Assembly: GCA_017407905.1 (NCBI GenBank)
Contig: JAFQVS010000052.1
Span: 1-39,372, forward strand
Source: Bacteroidaceae bacterium
GTDB taxonomy: Bacteria; Bacteroidota; Bacteroidia; Bacteroidales; Bacteroidaceae
Reading direction: 5' to 3'
Length of the DNA stretch: 39,372 nt
The notes beneath the pieces were generated by a model. It had not been told where the DNA came from. It worked only from the letters and a program-made list of their open reading frames with translations, and searched no databases. Shown here in pieces: positions 7,807 to 16,418 of the stretch; position 1 is the first letter of the stretch; each line of letters opens with the position of its first letter. The position numbers and the translations under genes are program-made.

Positions 7807-8598
7807 TTAAATTATTTCGAGTGCGCTTGTGGGAATCCAGCCCACTGTACCATCTTCGAGCTCAATCTCTTTCCACTCTTTCATAGTATCGTCGCTCACC
7901 CTTACCTTGCGTCCCTCGTGTATGACAAAAAGGCTGGTTCCCGAGTCGTCGGGGGTGCTTTTTGCCGTTACGCTGGCATTCATTATGATGGCCATATTAC
8001 GCACGTTGAGAGCGTCGTAATGATGCTTGGCTGCAATGTTCGAGAATAGGCATAGCACGAGCATAAGCACCGACAGTGCCATAGCAGCCTTGCGCAGTGC
8101 AACCGATTTTCCAAAAAAGAGCAACAACAGCGCAACAAGCATCAGAATAAAGGCTGCGGCTCCAATCACCGCCCACGTGTGCATACTCGCCACATTTATC
8201 ACACTCTCGACCCACTGCGTAAGGAAGAGTTTAAAGCCGTCCGATACCTTGTCGATGGTCTTTGTCCTTGCAAGCTCAAGGTTGAAGCGAGTATCACTGT
8301 CCGAGGGGTCGAGCAAGAGCGCACGCTCGTAGTTTAGTATCGCCTTTGCGATCTCGCCACTCTTGTAATAAGCGTTTCCGAGATTATAGTATAACTCGGG
8401 AGCAACTCCCTCATTAGCAATAAGATGCTCGTAGGCACTGATAGCTGTTGCATAGTCGCCCTTGCTATACGCATCATCGCCAAAGGCCTTGCCCGAGCCC
8501 TCTATTGCAGCGGGAGCGACACTGCCCTCTTGCCCCTCCTGCGCACAAGCGGCAAGCGGACAGAAAAGAAGCATTAAATATATAAAGTGTTTCATCAT
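7807..8598 (-). CDS. batE: BatE: TPR and SH3 domain protein of the aerotolerance operon
   Basis: This 263-residue protein has a signal sequence ending in LAAC-AQ, readable as a lipobox (Cys18) or as an AxA cleavage site. TPR repeats run from about 39 to 112 (YYNLGNAYYKSGEIAKAILNYERAL). Two membrane helices follow (about 143-163 and 170-190), then a C-terminal bacterial SH3 domain (about 200-263, ending WKEIELEDGTVGWIPTSALEII). This matches BatE of Bacteroides fragilis, part of the operon required for oxygen tolerance. The TPR part probably contacts other Bat proteins in the periplasm. The start ATG is 2 bases after the batD stop; a second ATG follows at once (8595). Confidence 0.92.
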   Translation of the reverse strand: MMKHFIYLMLLFCPLAACAQEGQEGSVAPAAIEGSGKAFGDDAYSKGDYATAISAYEHLIANEGVAPELYYNLGNAYYKSGEIAKAILNYERALLLDPSDSDTRFNLELARTKTIDKVSDGFKLFLTQWVESVINVASMHTWAVIGAAAFILMLVALLLLFFGKSVALRKAAMALSVLMLVLCLFSNIAAKHHYDALNVRNMAIIMNASVTAKSTPDDSGTSLFVIHEGRKVRVSDDTMKEWKEIELEDGTVGWIPTSALEII

Positions 8599-8600
8599 AA

Positions 8601-10430
8601 TTATCTCTTTATAGAATTTTCCATCTTGTCAATTATTTCCATTGCCTTTTTATAGACATTATCCATCGCTGCGGCAGCATCGCCCGGAGCGTATCGTGCA
8701 AATTCGCACTCGCCCAGCACATTCTCAAGCTCCGAGATTATCTCCTTGCCGACACTCTTGGCCGAAAGTTCGGCTGCCACATTATCCTTTGTCAGACGCG
8801 ATACGGGGATACTCAGTTTATCGCTCACGTAACCCCACAGGGCTTTAAGAATCTCGTCATAAAACTCGGCCTTGTTGTTCTCTTTCAGAAGTTTCCGGGC
8901 CACCTTCAGACGCTTGACTGCCGTGCTGTTGGCTTTTTTGGTGCGCATACGCGAAATATCTGCATTCTCTTTCATCTGTTTGTAGTGCAACAGGATATAT
9001 GCAATGAACATTAGGAAAGGAACAATGTAACAGAGCCAATAGCCGAGCGAGAAAAAGAAATAATCGCCGGGCTTTGCGAGTTTTACGTTACCGCTCTTAA
9101 TGTAACGAATATCCTGCCCCAAAAGTCGCAGTTCCTCTTTGCCGACGAACGAAGCAACTGTCTCGTTGCCGCCACCCTCGCCTTTTGCCACACTGAGCGT
9201 GTAGCTGTCGGTGGCGATTGTCTCGTACTGTTTCTTTTCGGTATTAAAATAGGAGAATTGCACCGAGGGAATTGTGTACTCGCCCGCGTGTCGGGGGATT
9301 GCAAGATACTCAATGACTTTACTGCCCTGAAAGCCCGAGTTTGTCAGTTTGAAGCGATTCTCAATCTTGGGGTCGTAAACCTCGAAACTCTCGGGGAAAT
9401 TAACCTCGGGGGTCTTTATGAGTTTCAAATTTCCGACACCCGAAATTACCATACGCAACGTTACTGCCTCGTTGGCCTTCAGCTCGTTTGTGCTGAGCGT
9501 GGTTGTTACGCCAAATTGACCCACACCACCCGAGAAGCCGTCGGGACGACCGGCGGGGAGCGCCTCGACATTTAGTTTTAATTTGGGGCTGTGGAGCTCT
9601 TTTTTAACCTCTAAATATCGTGGGCCGCCATTAAAGAAAAAGTCGAACGGGTCGGCCGAGCCCATATTTGTCTCGACCGCGGCGACTGCATCGAATTTTA
9701 CCGAGGGAATCTCAAGCTCGCCACTTTTTTGCGGGAAAAGCACAAATTGTCGCCACGTATAAACAATGTAGTTGCGACCGTTGTAGTGCTCCATATTTCC
9801 CGACTTATTTTGCGGAAGCTCGACCTCTTGCACAAGGCAATCTTTTATATCAATGGCTCCGGGACTGACGGAGCTTAGGTTAACAGCGCTATATACTTTG
9901 AAAGTCAGCAGCACAGCCTCTTGCTCGTAAACGGATGTTTTACTGAGGATTGCACGCATAAAAAGTTCGTCGTTCGAGATGTTTGTCGATGCAGTGCGTC
10001 GGTTACCGTCGCGGCCTGAGCGGTTACCACTCGCTTGCGATGCTTTATCGGCCGGAAGCACTTTTATCGTTGCGCTGTTCGAATTATATTGCTTGCCATC
10101 GACCTCTATTGTGGCCGACGGCAGCGTGTAACTACCCTCTTTCGAGGCCATTAGCGTGTAGTTGAATGTAACGGTGTGGACGGTCTCGACCACTCCGTTG
10201 TAGTTACTTTGTCGTACCGAGGTTGAGCGATTGGGCCCCGAGAGCACCTCAAAATCGCTGAACGAGACGCGCGGCTCTTTTACATTGCCTCGGTTGACAG
10301 TGTAACTTACTCTGAAATATTGTCCGGCCTCTACCGCCTCGGGGGCCGATATTACAAATGATACCTCATCGGCAAAGGCCGGCAAGGTCAGTGCTACAAT
10401 TCCTATTATGGTAAATAGTATTTTTTTCAT
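8601..10430 (-). CDS. batD: BatD: periplasmic/membrane oxygen-tolerance protein
   Basis: This 609-residue protein has a signal peptide (MKKILFTIIGIVALTLPAFA) and a long beta-rich periplasmic part typical of the BatD family (TVNRGNVKEPRVSFSDFEVL, then YTLPSATIEVDGKQYNS). One membrane helix (about 455-485, YWLCYIVPFLMFIAYILL) leads to a cytoplasmic helical tail. That tail (KAEFYDEILKALWGYVSDKL onward) resembles the C-terminal part of the BatD-like orf at 13313-14386. The gap to batC is 83 bases, with a possible internal promoter element at 10451-10458. Role: Bat complex, envelope stress and aerotolerance; its biochemistry is unknown. Confidence 0.92.
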   Translation of the reverse strand: MKKILFTIIGIVALTLPAFADEVSFVISAPEAVEAGQYFRVSYTVNRGNVKEPRVSFSDFEVLSGPNRSTSVRQSNYNGVVETVHTVTFNYTLMASKEGSYTLPSATIEVDGKQYNSNSATIKVLPADKASQASGNRSGRDGNRRTASTNISNDELFMRAILSKTSVYEQEAVLLTFKVYSAVNLSSVSPGAIDIKDCLVQEVELPQNKSGNMEHYNGRNYIVYTWRQFVLFPQKSGELEIPSVKFDAVAAVETNMGSADPFDFFFNGGPRYLEVKKELHSPKLKLNVEALPAGRPDGFSGGVGQFGVTTTLSTNELKANEAVTLRMVISGVGNLKLIKTPEVNFPESFEVYDPKIENRFKLTNSGFQGSKVIEYLAIPRHAGEYTIPSVQFSYFNTEKKQYETIATDSYTLSVAKGEGGGNETVASFVGKEELRLLGQDIRYIKSGNVKLAKPGDYFFFSLGYWLCYIVPFLMFIAYILLHYKQMKENADISRMRTKKANSTAVKRLKVARKLLKENNKAEFYDEILKALWGYVSDKLSIPVSRLTKDNVAAELSAKSVGKEIISELENVLGECEFARYAPGDAAAAMDNVYKKAMEIIDKMENSIKR

Positions 10431-10450
10431 CTTGTATCTTAAATATTTTG

Positions 10451-10458
10451 CGAAGATA
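10451..10458 (-). promoter_or_regulatory. Possible internal -7 element before batD
   Basis: TATCTTCGC on the minus strand in the only sizeable gap (83 bases) of the bat operon. The start of transcription would fall about 13 bases before the batD ATG. No matching -33 TTTG is seen, so the site may be weak. Confidence 0.3.
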
Positions 10459-10513
10459 GTATAAAGCGATGAATCTCTTTAATATTTTCGCTTTATTCGT
10501 CTGTTTTTATGCG

Positions 10514-11272
10514 TTACCAATCTTTTTCTAATTTTCGTCCTTTTAGCTGTAATAGTTTTTTTACTTTATCTTGAACCTCTTTTTCATCTTGCATTGCTGC
10601 TTCGAGCAACTGCTCGGCATTCTCTTTTGACATTTGCTGCCCTCCTTGTTGTCCGCCTTGCTGCCCTCCTTGTTGGTCTTGCTGCTGTTGTTGCTGGTCT
10701 TGCTGCTGTTGTTGTTGGTCTTGCTGCTGTTGCTGCTGCTCCTGTTGTTGCTGCTCTTGTTGCTGCTGCTCTTGTTGTTGCTGCTCCTGTTGCTGTTGCT
10801 CCTGCTGCTGGTCTTGTTGTTGCTCCTGCTGTTGCTGCTGTTTAAGCTGGCTCATTGCGAGTGCAAGATTATAGCGTGTCTCGTCGTCGTCGGGGTTATT
10901 GCGAAGGGCCTGTTTGTAGGCCTCGACGGCATTTTTATAATCTTTTGCAGCCTGCATAAGCACGCCTGTATTGTGATATACTTGTGCCAGACGATGCTTG
11001 TCTGTCTCGTACATTGCGGCAAGCTCAAATTCCTTTAATGCCTGCTCACCCTTATTCTGAAACAGAAGCGCGTTACCCAGATTATAATGCGCGTTGGCAT
11101 CTTTGCCCTCTTTCTCAATGGCTTTTCTAAACTCAACCTCCGACTTATCGTATATGCTGTCGGTGTACATTTTATTGCCGCTGCGCAGATGCTCGCGGTA
11201 GGTTTTTTGTGCGCTTACCGAGACGGCCGATAAAAGTGCCGCTATTATGAATATGTATTTTACTCTGAACAT
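10514..11272 (-). CDS. batC: BatC: TPR protein with a long polyglutamine tract
   Basis: This 252-residue protein has a signal peptide (cleavage near VSA-QK) and about three TPR units between 25 and 142 (AHYNLGNALLFQNKGEQALKE; TRYNLALAMS). An almost pure Gln stretch (residues 145-213) with scattered Glu, Asp and, at the end, GGQQ repeats follows. The C-terminal helix (KENAEQLLEAAMQDEKEVQDK) is the conserved family ending. In B. fragilis, BatC is the TPR partner of BatB. The glutamine tract is encoded by simple repeats at 10634-10840 and could vary in length. Its antisense reading gives a poly-leucine open frame that is not a gene. The batB stop lies 3 bases upstream. Confidence 0.92.
   Translation of the reverse strand: MFRVKYIFIIAALLSAVSVSAQKTYREHLRSGNKMYTDSIYDKSEVEFRKAIEKEGKDANAHYNLGNALLFQNKGEQALKEFELAAMYETDKHRLAQVYHNTGVLMQAAKDYKNAVEAYKQALRNNPDDDETRYNLALAMSQLKQQQQQEQQQDQQQEQQQQEQQQQEQQQQEQQQQEQQQQQQDQQQQQQDQQQQQQDQQGGQQGGQQGGQQMSKENAEQLLEAAMQDEKEVQDKVKKLLQLKGRKLEKDW
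10634..10840 (-). repeat. CAG/CAA-type simple repeat in batC (polyglutamine)
   Basis: About 207 bases encode near-continuous glutamine with regular Glu/Asp interruptions (QQQQE and QQQQQD units, then GGQQ units). Imperfect trinucleotide and 15-18 base units like this are prone to slippage; every three-base change would keep the frame. Confidence 0.8.
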
Positions 11273-11275
11273 ATA

Positions 11276-12301
11276 TTATTTTCTCTCTTCAAAAAGTTTA
11301 ATATTACGTGTCCAACGGCTTTTGCCCTCTAACAGAAGAATGTCTAATGTTAGCAGCAGAAGCACCATCCAAGCAATAAACTCGAATTGCTCGTCGTAGT
11401 CGCTATAAACCTCGCTTGTAACGTCGGCTTTTGCGAGTTTGTCAATCTCTTTCAGCAGCATTTTTTGGGCGTTGTTGGTGTTATCCACCCTTATATATGC
11501 GCCGTTGCCTGCGCTTGCAATCTGCTGTCCCATTGTCTCGTTGAGCCTTGTCATTACAACATTGCCGTCTTTATCTTTGCGATACTCGTTGGCGTTGCCC
11601 GTGGGAATGGGTGCACCGTCTGTTGTGCCGACACCAAGCATATAGACGTTCATTCCTTTTTGAGAGGCTTGCTTGGCCGCCTCTTCGGCACCGCCCTCGT
11701 GATTCTCGCCGTCGGTAATTACTATTATGGCTTTGCCCACCTCGTCGTTGGGCGTGAAACTCTTCATTGCCAAACTGATAGCCGCTCCAATGTCGGTTCC
11801 CTGACGCGATATTAGCGAGGGGGTTATGCTGTTGAGAAACATCTTTGCCGATATAAAGTCGTTTGTTATCGGCAGTTGCACAAAGGCGTCGCCTGCAAAG
11901 ACTATAAGCCCCACTTTATCGTTCTCGAAATTATCTATCAGCTTGGAAATTATATTTTTAGCTTTTTCAAGACGATTGGGCGCAATGTCCTCGGCAAGCA
12001 TCGAGTTTGAAATATCGAGCGCAATTACTGTCTCGATGCCTTGTCGTGTAACGGTCTCTTTCTTCGAGCCGAATTGCGGACGGGCAAGCACCACAATCAA
12101 GAGCGACATTGCGCAAAGCGACAGCCAAAATTTCACCGACGGACGATATTGCGATACGTCGGGCATAAGCTCTTCGAGTAGCCTCGGGTCGCCATATTTC
12201 TTTATATTTCTTGTTCTTTTGTGGTTAGAGTAAAAGAATACTGCCAACAAAAGGAACGGTATGATAAAGAGATAAAAAAATTCAGGATTTACAAATTTCA
12301 T
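11276..12301 (-). CDS. batB: BatB: VWA domain membrane protein
   Basis: This 341-residue protein has an N-terminal helix (PEFFYLFIIPFLLLAVFFY), a second at about 57-73, a von Willebrand A domain at about 90-290 and a C-terminal helix (EFIAWMVLLLLTLDILLLEG). The metal-ion site is intact: Asp96-Ile-Ser98-Asn-Ser100 (ALDISNS), with later VITDGENHEGG. BatA and BatB are paralogous VWA proteins that form a complex in the inner membrane in other Bacteroidetes, with the VWA domain facing the periplasm. Spacing to batA is 12 bases and to batC 3. Confidence 0.94.
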   Translation of the reverse strand: MKFVNPEFFYLFIIPFLLLAVFFYSNHKRTRNIKKYGDPRLLEELMPDVSQYRPSVKFWLSLCAMSLLIVVLARPQFGSKKETVTRQGIETVIALDISNSMLAEDIAPNRLEKAKNIISKLIDNFENDKVGLIVFAGDAFVQLPITNDFISAKMFLNSITPSLISRQGTDIGAAISLAMKSFTPNDEVGKAIIVITDGENHEGGAEEAAKQASQKGMNVYMLGVGTTDGAPIPTGNANEYRKDKDGNVVMTRLNETMGQQIASAGNGAYIRVDNTNNAQKMLLKEIDKLAKADVTSEVYSDYDEQFEFIAWMVLLLLTLDILLLEGKSRWTRNIKLFEERK

Positions 12302-12313
12302 AATTTCTCTCCT

Positions 12314-13300
12314 TTACGGTATTCTTTTTAGTATTGTATTGCGCAACAGAATCTCGACAAACAGGGCTGCGAATGCTATTAAAGCAAATAGGAGAAACTC
12401 TTCTTCGCGCGAAGAAAATTCCTTGACATTCAATTTTGTACGCTCTAATTTATCAATCTGCTCGTAAACCTCTTTCAGTTTATTATTGCTCGTGGCTCGA
12501 TAGTATCCGCCATCGGTTATGTTGGCAATTTTTGTGAGTGTATTCTCGTCAATCTCCACGGGGACATTTATTATTTGTCCTCCATAGGGGTAAGGCGCCT
12601 CGCCGTTCTTTCCAACACCGATTGTATATACTCTTATGCCAAATTGTTTGGCAATATCAGCTGCCATTTCGGGCGAAATTTCGCCGCTGTTGTTCGAGCC
12701 GTCGGTGAGCAGGATTATCACTTTCGACTTTGCCTTACTCTCTTTCAGACGCGATACGGCATTGGCAATTCCCATTCCGATGGCTGTTCCATCCTCAATA
12801 ATTCCCTGTGCGGCAATATCGCATTTTACCGAGTTTAGCATATTGAGCATCACCGTGTGGTCTATGGTCAGAGGACACTGCGTGAAACTCTCGCCGGCGA
12901 AGATTGTGAGTCCGATATTATCGTTGGGACGTCCGTTCACAAACTCGGCCGCAACCTCTTTGGCCGCCTCTAACCTATTGGGCTTAAGGTCCATTGCAAG
13001 CATACTCGTCGATACGTCCATTGCAAGCATAATATCAATGCCCTCGACCTCGGTATTTTGCCAACGGTTGGTCGATTGCGGACGCGCAAGCACCATTATA
13101 ACCATCGAGAGTGCCAGCACACGCATTGCAAAAGGCACGTGCACAAGATAATTCTTATAGCTCTTTATGCCTTTCACATAGGGCAATGTGGTCGATATTT
13201 TCATTGCCGGGGCTGTGTGGCGCCCTCGGAGAATATACCACACAATGTAACCTATCAGTGGTATAAACAGCAACAGACAACCTATATTCTGTAGAACCAT
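12314..13300 (-). CDS. batA: BatA: VWA domain membrane protein
   Basis: This 328-residue protein has two N-terminal helices (about 5-24 and 57-72), a VWA domain and a C-terminal helix (LLFALIAFAALFVEILL). The metal-ion-dependent adhesion site reads DVSTS (95-99), with LLTDGSNNSGE later in the domain. It is paralogous to batB next door: both share LARPQ after the second helix and the PNRLE(A)AK segment after the metal site. Role as for BatB. It starts 12 bases after the BatD-like orf. Confidence 0.94.
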   Translation of the reverse strand: MVLQNIGCLLLFIPLIGYIVWYILRGRHTAPAMKISTTLPYVKGIKSYKNYLVHVPFAMRVLALSMVIMVLARPQSTNRWQNTEVEGIDIMLAMDVSTSMLAMDLKPNRLEAAKEVAAEFVNGRPNDNIGLTIFAGESFTQCPLTIDHTVMLNMLNSVKCDIAAQGIIEDGTAIGMGIANAVSRLKESKAKSKVIILLTDGSNNSGEISPEMAADIAKQFGIRVYTIGVGKNGEAPYPYGGQIINVPVEIDENTLTKIANITDGGYYRATSNNKLKEVYEQIDKLERTKLNVKEFSSREEEFLLFALIAFAALFVEILLRNTILKRIP

Positions 13301-13312
13301 ATTTACACTTTC

Positions 13313-14386
13313 TTAACTTAAAAGATTGTACAACTCTATTATCAACAGCACAAGCGCCGTAAGCGATAGGATGGCCAAGAAAATGCTCAGCTCCAGCAAG
13401 AAGCGCTTCTCGCGTGCCGAACGCTCATCCACCACACGACGCTCGGTGGGTTGCGGCTGCTCGACACTCGTTTGAGGCTTTGTATTCTCGACAAACTCAA
13501 TTATTCCCATCAGATTACGGTCATTTTCGTTCATCGGTGGGTTGTATTTTGCAAATTTCACAAGGTCGGCCGTCGATAGAATCTCGCGCAGCTCTTTGGT
13601 ATTCTCCTTGTCGAGATGATTTTTTATATTTTCGATAATCTCGCCAGTGGTCATCTCGGTGGCATTAAAGACGAAACGCTCGCTTATATATTGTCGCAGA
13701 GCATCGGTTATTGCCGTATAAAACTCCTTACTGCTGTCTGTCGTACGCCACTCGCCACTGTTTTTTATTTTTTCGAGCTCGGTTATTGCAAGCACGTGAG
13801 GCGGAATTTCGGGCTTAATCTTTATTATTCTTATTATGGGCTTATTCCTTTTGTACGAGACAATTACATACACGAGTACCGCCACAAAAAGAATCAGAAG
13901 CACCGCATATATCACACTGTTGCGAACATCCTGCCACTCGATTGACACCCTCCATATATCCTTTGGGCCGAAAAATTGCTCGACATTGGCTGTATCTACC
14001 GGAAAGGTATATACTGCCATTGCAAGCTCTTGCGAGTAGTAAGGGTTGCCCTCGACAAGCACCTCGAACGGCGGAATTACGTATAGCGCCGTATCAAACG
14101 AGGTTACTGTATATTCGTGCGTTACCGAGAGTCTTTTTGCATCGTTAAGCGCAAGAGTGTCAATCTTACGCTCAAGAATCTCTATGCCCTCGACAAGTTC
14201 CTTGTCGAAAGAGGGCATAATGAGGCGCTTGTTGGCATCGTAGCTGACAACCAATTTTATCTTGGCCTGCTGCCCTATGAAGCGTTGCACCGAGTCAATC
14301 TCGGCATTTACAACGACATTCTGAGCCTCGGCTCCCGAGACAAGGAATAGGAACAAAAATAATATAGATAATATTCTCTTTTTCAT
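13313..14386 (-). CDS. Bat operon membrane protein with a BatD-like C-terminal domain
   Basis: This 357-residue protein has a signal peptide (SGAEA-QN), a beta-rich periplasmic domain (30-150), a membrane helix at 156-177 (SVIYAVLLILFVAVLVYVIV), a cytoplasmic helical domain (195-300) and a last helix at about 330-354. The cytoplasmic part (EFYTAITDALRQYISERF, then TTGEIIENI) resembles the tail of BatD (EFYDEILKALWGYVSDKL). It corresponds to the unnamed orf between the DUF58 gene and batA in known Bacteroidetes bat operons. The frame stays open upstream to 14434, but that would overlap the DUF58 gene; the ATG at 14386 starts a proper signal peptide and leaves a 31-base gap. Confidence 0.82.
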   Translation of the reverse strand: MKKRILSILFLFLFLVSGAEAQNVVVNAEIDSVQRFIGQQAKIKLVVSYDANKRLIMPSFDKELVEGIEILERKIDTLALNDAKRLSVTHEYTVTSFDTALYVIPPFEVLVEGNPYYSQELAMAVYTFPVDTANVEQFFGPKDIWRVSIEWQDVRNSVIYAVLLILFVAVLVYVIVSYKRNKPIIRIIKIKPEIPPHVLAITELEKIKNSGEWRTTDSSKEFYTAITDALRQYISERFVFNATEMTTGEIIENIKNHLDKENTKELREILSTADLVKFAKYNPPMNENDRNLMGIIEFVENTKPQTSVEQPQPTERRVVDERSAREKRFLLELSIFLAILSLTALVLLIIELYNLLS

Positions 14387-14417
14387 CAATCTACAATAAC
14401 ATTTGAAAATGTTAATT

Positions 14418-15287
14418 TTATCCGCGCTGCGCAAAAAGCGTCATCAGCGCCTTAACATAATCTTGGTCGGTGCGCACCGATACTGAATCGACACGGCTCT
14501 TTTTCAGAATATCGCCCAACGTCGCACTCTGACTGTTCCACCACTGACGTTGCGCACGTTGCACCGCAGCCGATGAGGTGTCGATGTACATCTCCTGCCC
14601 CGTCTCGGCATCGCGCACCTTCATAAAGCCAACGTCGGGCAGCTCGACAAGGCGGCGGTCATATACCTGAAGCGCCACAATATCGTGCTTGCGGTTGGCT
14701 ATCGTCAGCGCATTAAGATAGTCGTGCGCAGCTATAAAGTCGCTCATAATGAAGGCTGTGCAGCGTTTCTTAAGAGCGTTGGTCAGAAACTCGAGTGGTA
14801 CTTTTATGTCAGTGCCCACACTCTCGGGCTCGAAATTGAGAAGCTCGCGTATAATGTAAAGAATATGCTTGCGACCCTTCTGAGGAGGAATAAATTTCTC
14901 TATTCTGTCCGAGAAGAAAATAACTCCAATTTTGTCGTTATTCTGTATTGCCGCAAATGCAATTGTCGCGGCAATCTCGGTGAGCATATCTCGTTTAGTC
15001 TGCTTGATTGTTCCAAAATCGAGGCTCTCTGATACATCCACGAGCAGCATCACTGTAAGCTCGCGCTCCTCCTCGAACACCTTTACGTAGGGCTTGTTGA
15101 AGCGCGCCGTTACGTTCCAATCAATGTCGCGAACGTCGTCGCCATACTGATACTCGCGCACCTCGCTGAACGACATACCACGCCCCTTAAAGGCGCTGTG
15201 ATACTGTCCCGCAAAGATATTATAGGATAGTCCCCGGGTCTTTATCTCAATCTTACGTACCTTTTTTAATAGCTCTGTGGTCTCCAT
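14418..15287 (-). CDS. DUF58 domain protein (VWA-like) of the moxR-bat operon
   Basis: This 289-residue soluble protein has the DUF58 hallmark segment YQYGDDVRDIDWNVTARF (47-64) followed by EEERELTVMLLVDVSESLDFG, where DVSES (84-88) is a VWA metal site. It lacks membrane helices. DUF58 genes nearly always follow moxR, and the product is thought to be a partner of the MoxR ATPase. The start is 9 bases after the moxR stop. The exact function is unknown. Confidence 0.9.
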   Translation of the reverse strand: METTELLKKVRKIEIKTRGLSYNIFAGQYHSAFKGRGMSFSEVREYQYGDDVRDIDWNVTARFNKPYVKVFEEERELTVMLLVDVSESLDFGTIKQTKRDMLTEIAATIAFAAIQNNDKIGVIFFSDRIEKFIPPQKGRKHILYIIRELLNFEPESVGTDIKVPLEFLTNALKKRCTAFIMSDFIAAHDYLNALTIANRKHDIVALQVYDRRLVELPDVGFMKVRDAETGQEMYIDTSSAAVQRAQRQWWNSQSATLGDILKKSRVDSVSVRTDQDYVKALMTLFAQRG

Positions 15288-15296
15288 AAAAAGGGA

Positions 15297-16292
15297 TTAG
15301 GGTACCTCTACTCTATTCAATATTCGGCTTACAATTTCGTCGGACGAGACATTGCTTGCCTCGGCCTCGTAGCTTAGTCCGATGCGGTGGCGCAATACGT
15401 CGTGAGCGACGGCACGAACATCCTCGGGGATTACGTAACCGCGGCGCTTGATAAAGGCGTATGCTCGGGCCGCCAATGCCAAATTTATTGATGCACGGGG
15501 CGAGCCACCGAATGCAATCATATCTTTAAGCTCCTTCAGGCCATATTTCTCGGGGTAGCGTGTCGCAAATACAATATCTGCAATATACTGCTCGATTTTT
15601 TCGTCAAGATAAACCTTGCGCACCACCTTACGCGCCTCGATAATCTCTTGGGGCTTGAGGATGGGACGCACGGTTACTCGCTCGCCTGTAATATTCTGAC
15701 GTATGATTCGTTTCTCCTCGGAAATTTCGGGGTAGCCAATAACTACTTTCAGCATAAAACGATCGACCTGCGCCTCGGGCAAGGGGTATGTTCCCTCTTG
15801 CTCAATGGGGTTCTGTGTGGCAAGCACAAGGAAAGGCTCGGGCAGATGGAACGTCTCTTTGCCGATTGTTACCTGACGCTCTTGCATAGCTTCGAGTAGC
15901 GCACTCTGCACTTTGGCCGGGGCACGGTTAATCTCGTCGGCAAGCACAAAATTGGCAAATACGGGGCCGCGGTTAGGCTTGAAGGCCTCCTCTTTCTGAC
16001 TATACACCATTGTACCAATGACGTCGGCGGGCAGAAGGTCGGGAGTAAACTGTATGCGACTAAAATCGGCATCAATAAGATTAGATAATGTCTTAATTGC
16101 CAATGTCTTTGCAAGTCCCGGGACGCCTTCGAGCAGTACGTGTCCATCGGCCAACAGTCCAATGAGTAACGACTCTATAAGGTGTTTCTGACCTACGATT
16201 ACTTGATCCATGCCCGCTTGCAGATTGGTTACAAAGCCGCTCTGCCTTTCAATCATTTCGTTAAGTTCACGAATGTCTATTGTTGCATTCAT
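15297..16292 (-). CDS. moxR: MoxR family AAA+ ATPase
   Basis: This 331-residue AAA+ protein has Walker A GVPGLAKT (56-63), Walker B FVLADE (Glu120), sensor 1 ATQNP and an arginine-rich lid (GGSPRASINLALAARAYAF). It belongs to the MoxR proper subfamily, chaperone-like ATPases that work with VWA proteins; here the partners are the DUF58 protein, BatA and BatB. It is the first gene of the operon. TAATTTTG on the minus strand at 16327-16334 may be its promoter. Confidence 0.95.
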   Translation of the reverse strand: MNATIDIRELNEMIERQSGFVTNLQAGMDQVIVGQKHLIESLLIGLLADGHVLLEGVPGLAKTLAIKTLSNLIDADFSRIQFTPDLLPADVIGTMVYSQKEEAFKPNRGPVFANFVLADEINRAPAKVQSALLEAMQERQVTIGKETFHLPEPFLVLATQNPIEQEGTYPLPEAQVDRFMLKVVIGYPEISEEKRIIRQNITGERVTVRPILKPQEIIEARKVVRKVYLDEKIEQYIADIVFATRYPEKYGLKELKDMIAFGGSPRASINLALAARAYAFIKRRGYVIPEDVRAVAHDVLRHRIGLSYEAEASNVSSDEIVSRILNRVEVP

Positions 16293-16326
16293 AATCTGTA
16301 TTTTTATTCTATTACTATTTTCTTGT

Positions 16327-16334
16327 CAAAATTA
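16327..16334 (-). promoter_or_regulatory. Possible -7 element for the moxR-bat operon
   Basis: TAATTTTG on the minus strand fits TAnnTTTG and would place the start of transcription about 28 bases before the moxR ATG. No TTTG is found at the usual -33 distance. A weak stem (AAACAG / CTGTTT) upstream may end the HU-LysM transcript. Confidence 0.35.
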
Positions 16335-16418
16335 GCTGTTTCTATTAACTTAATGTGTTAATTTTCTTAAAACAGTCTTAACATCTGTTTGCGTTAAGCA
16401 AAGTTTAACTTATTGCCA

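Noticed and set aside
10634..11038. Poly-leucine open frames opposite batC
   Set aside because: These are the antisense reading of the glutamine repeats.
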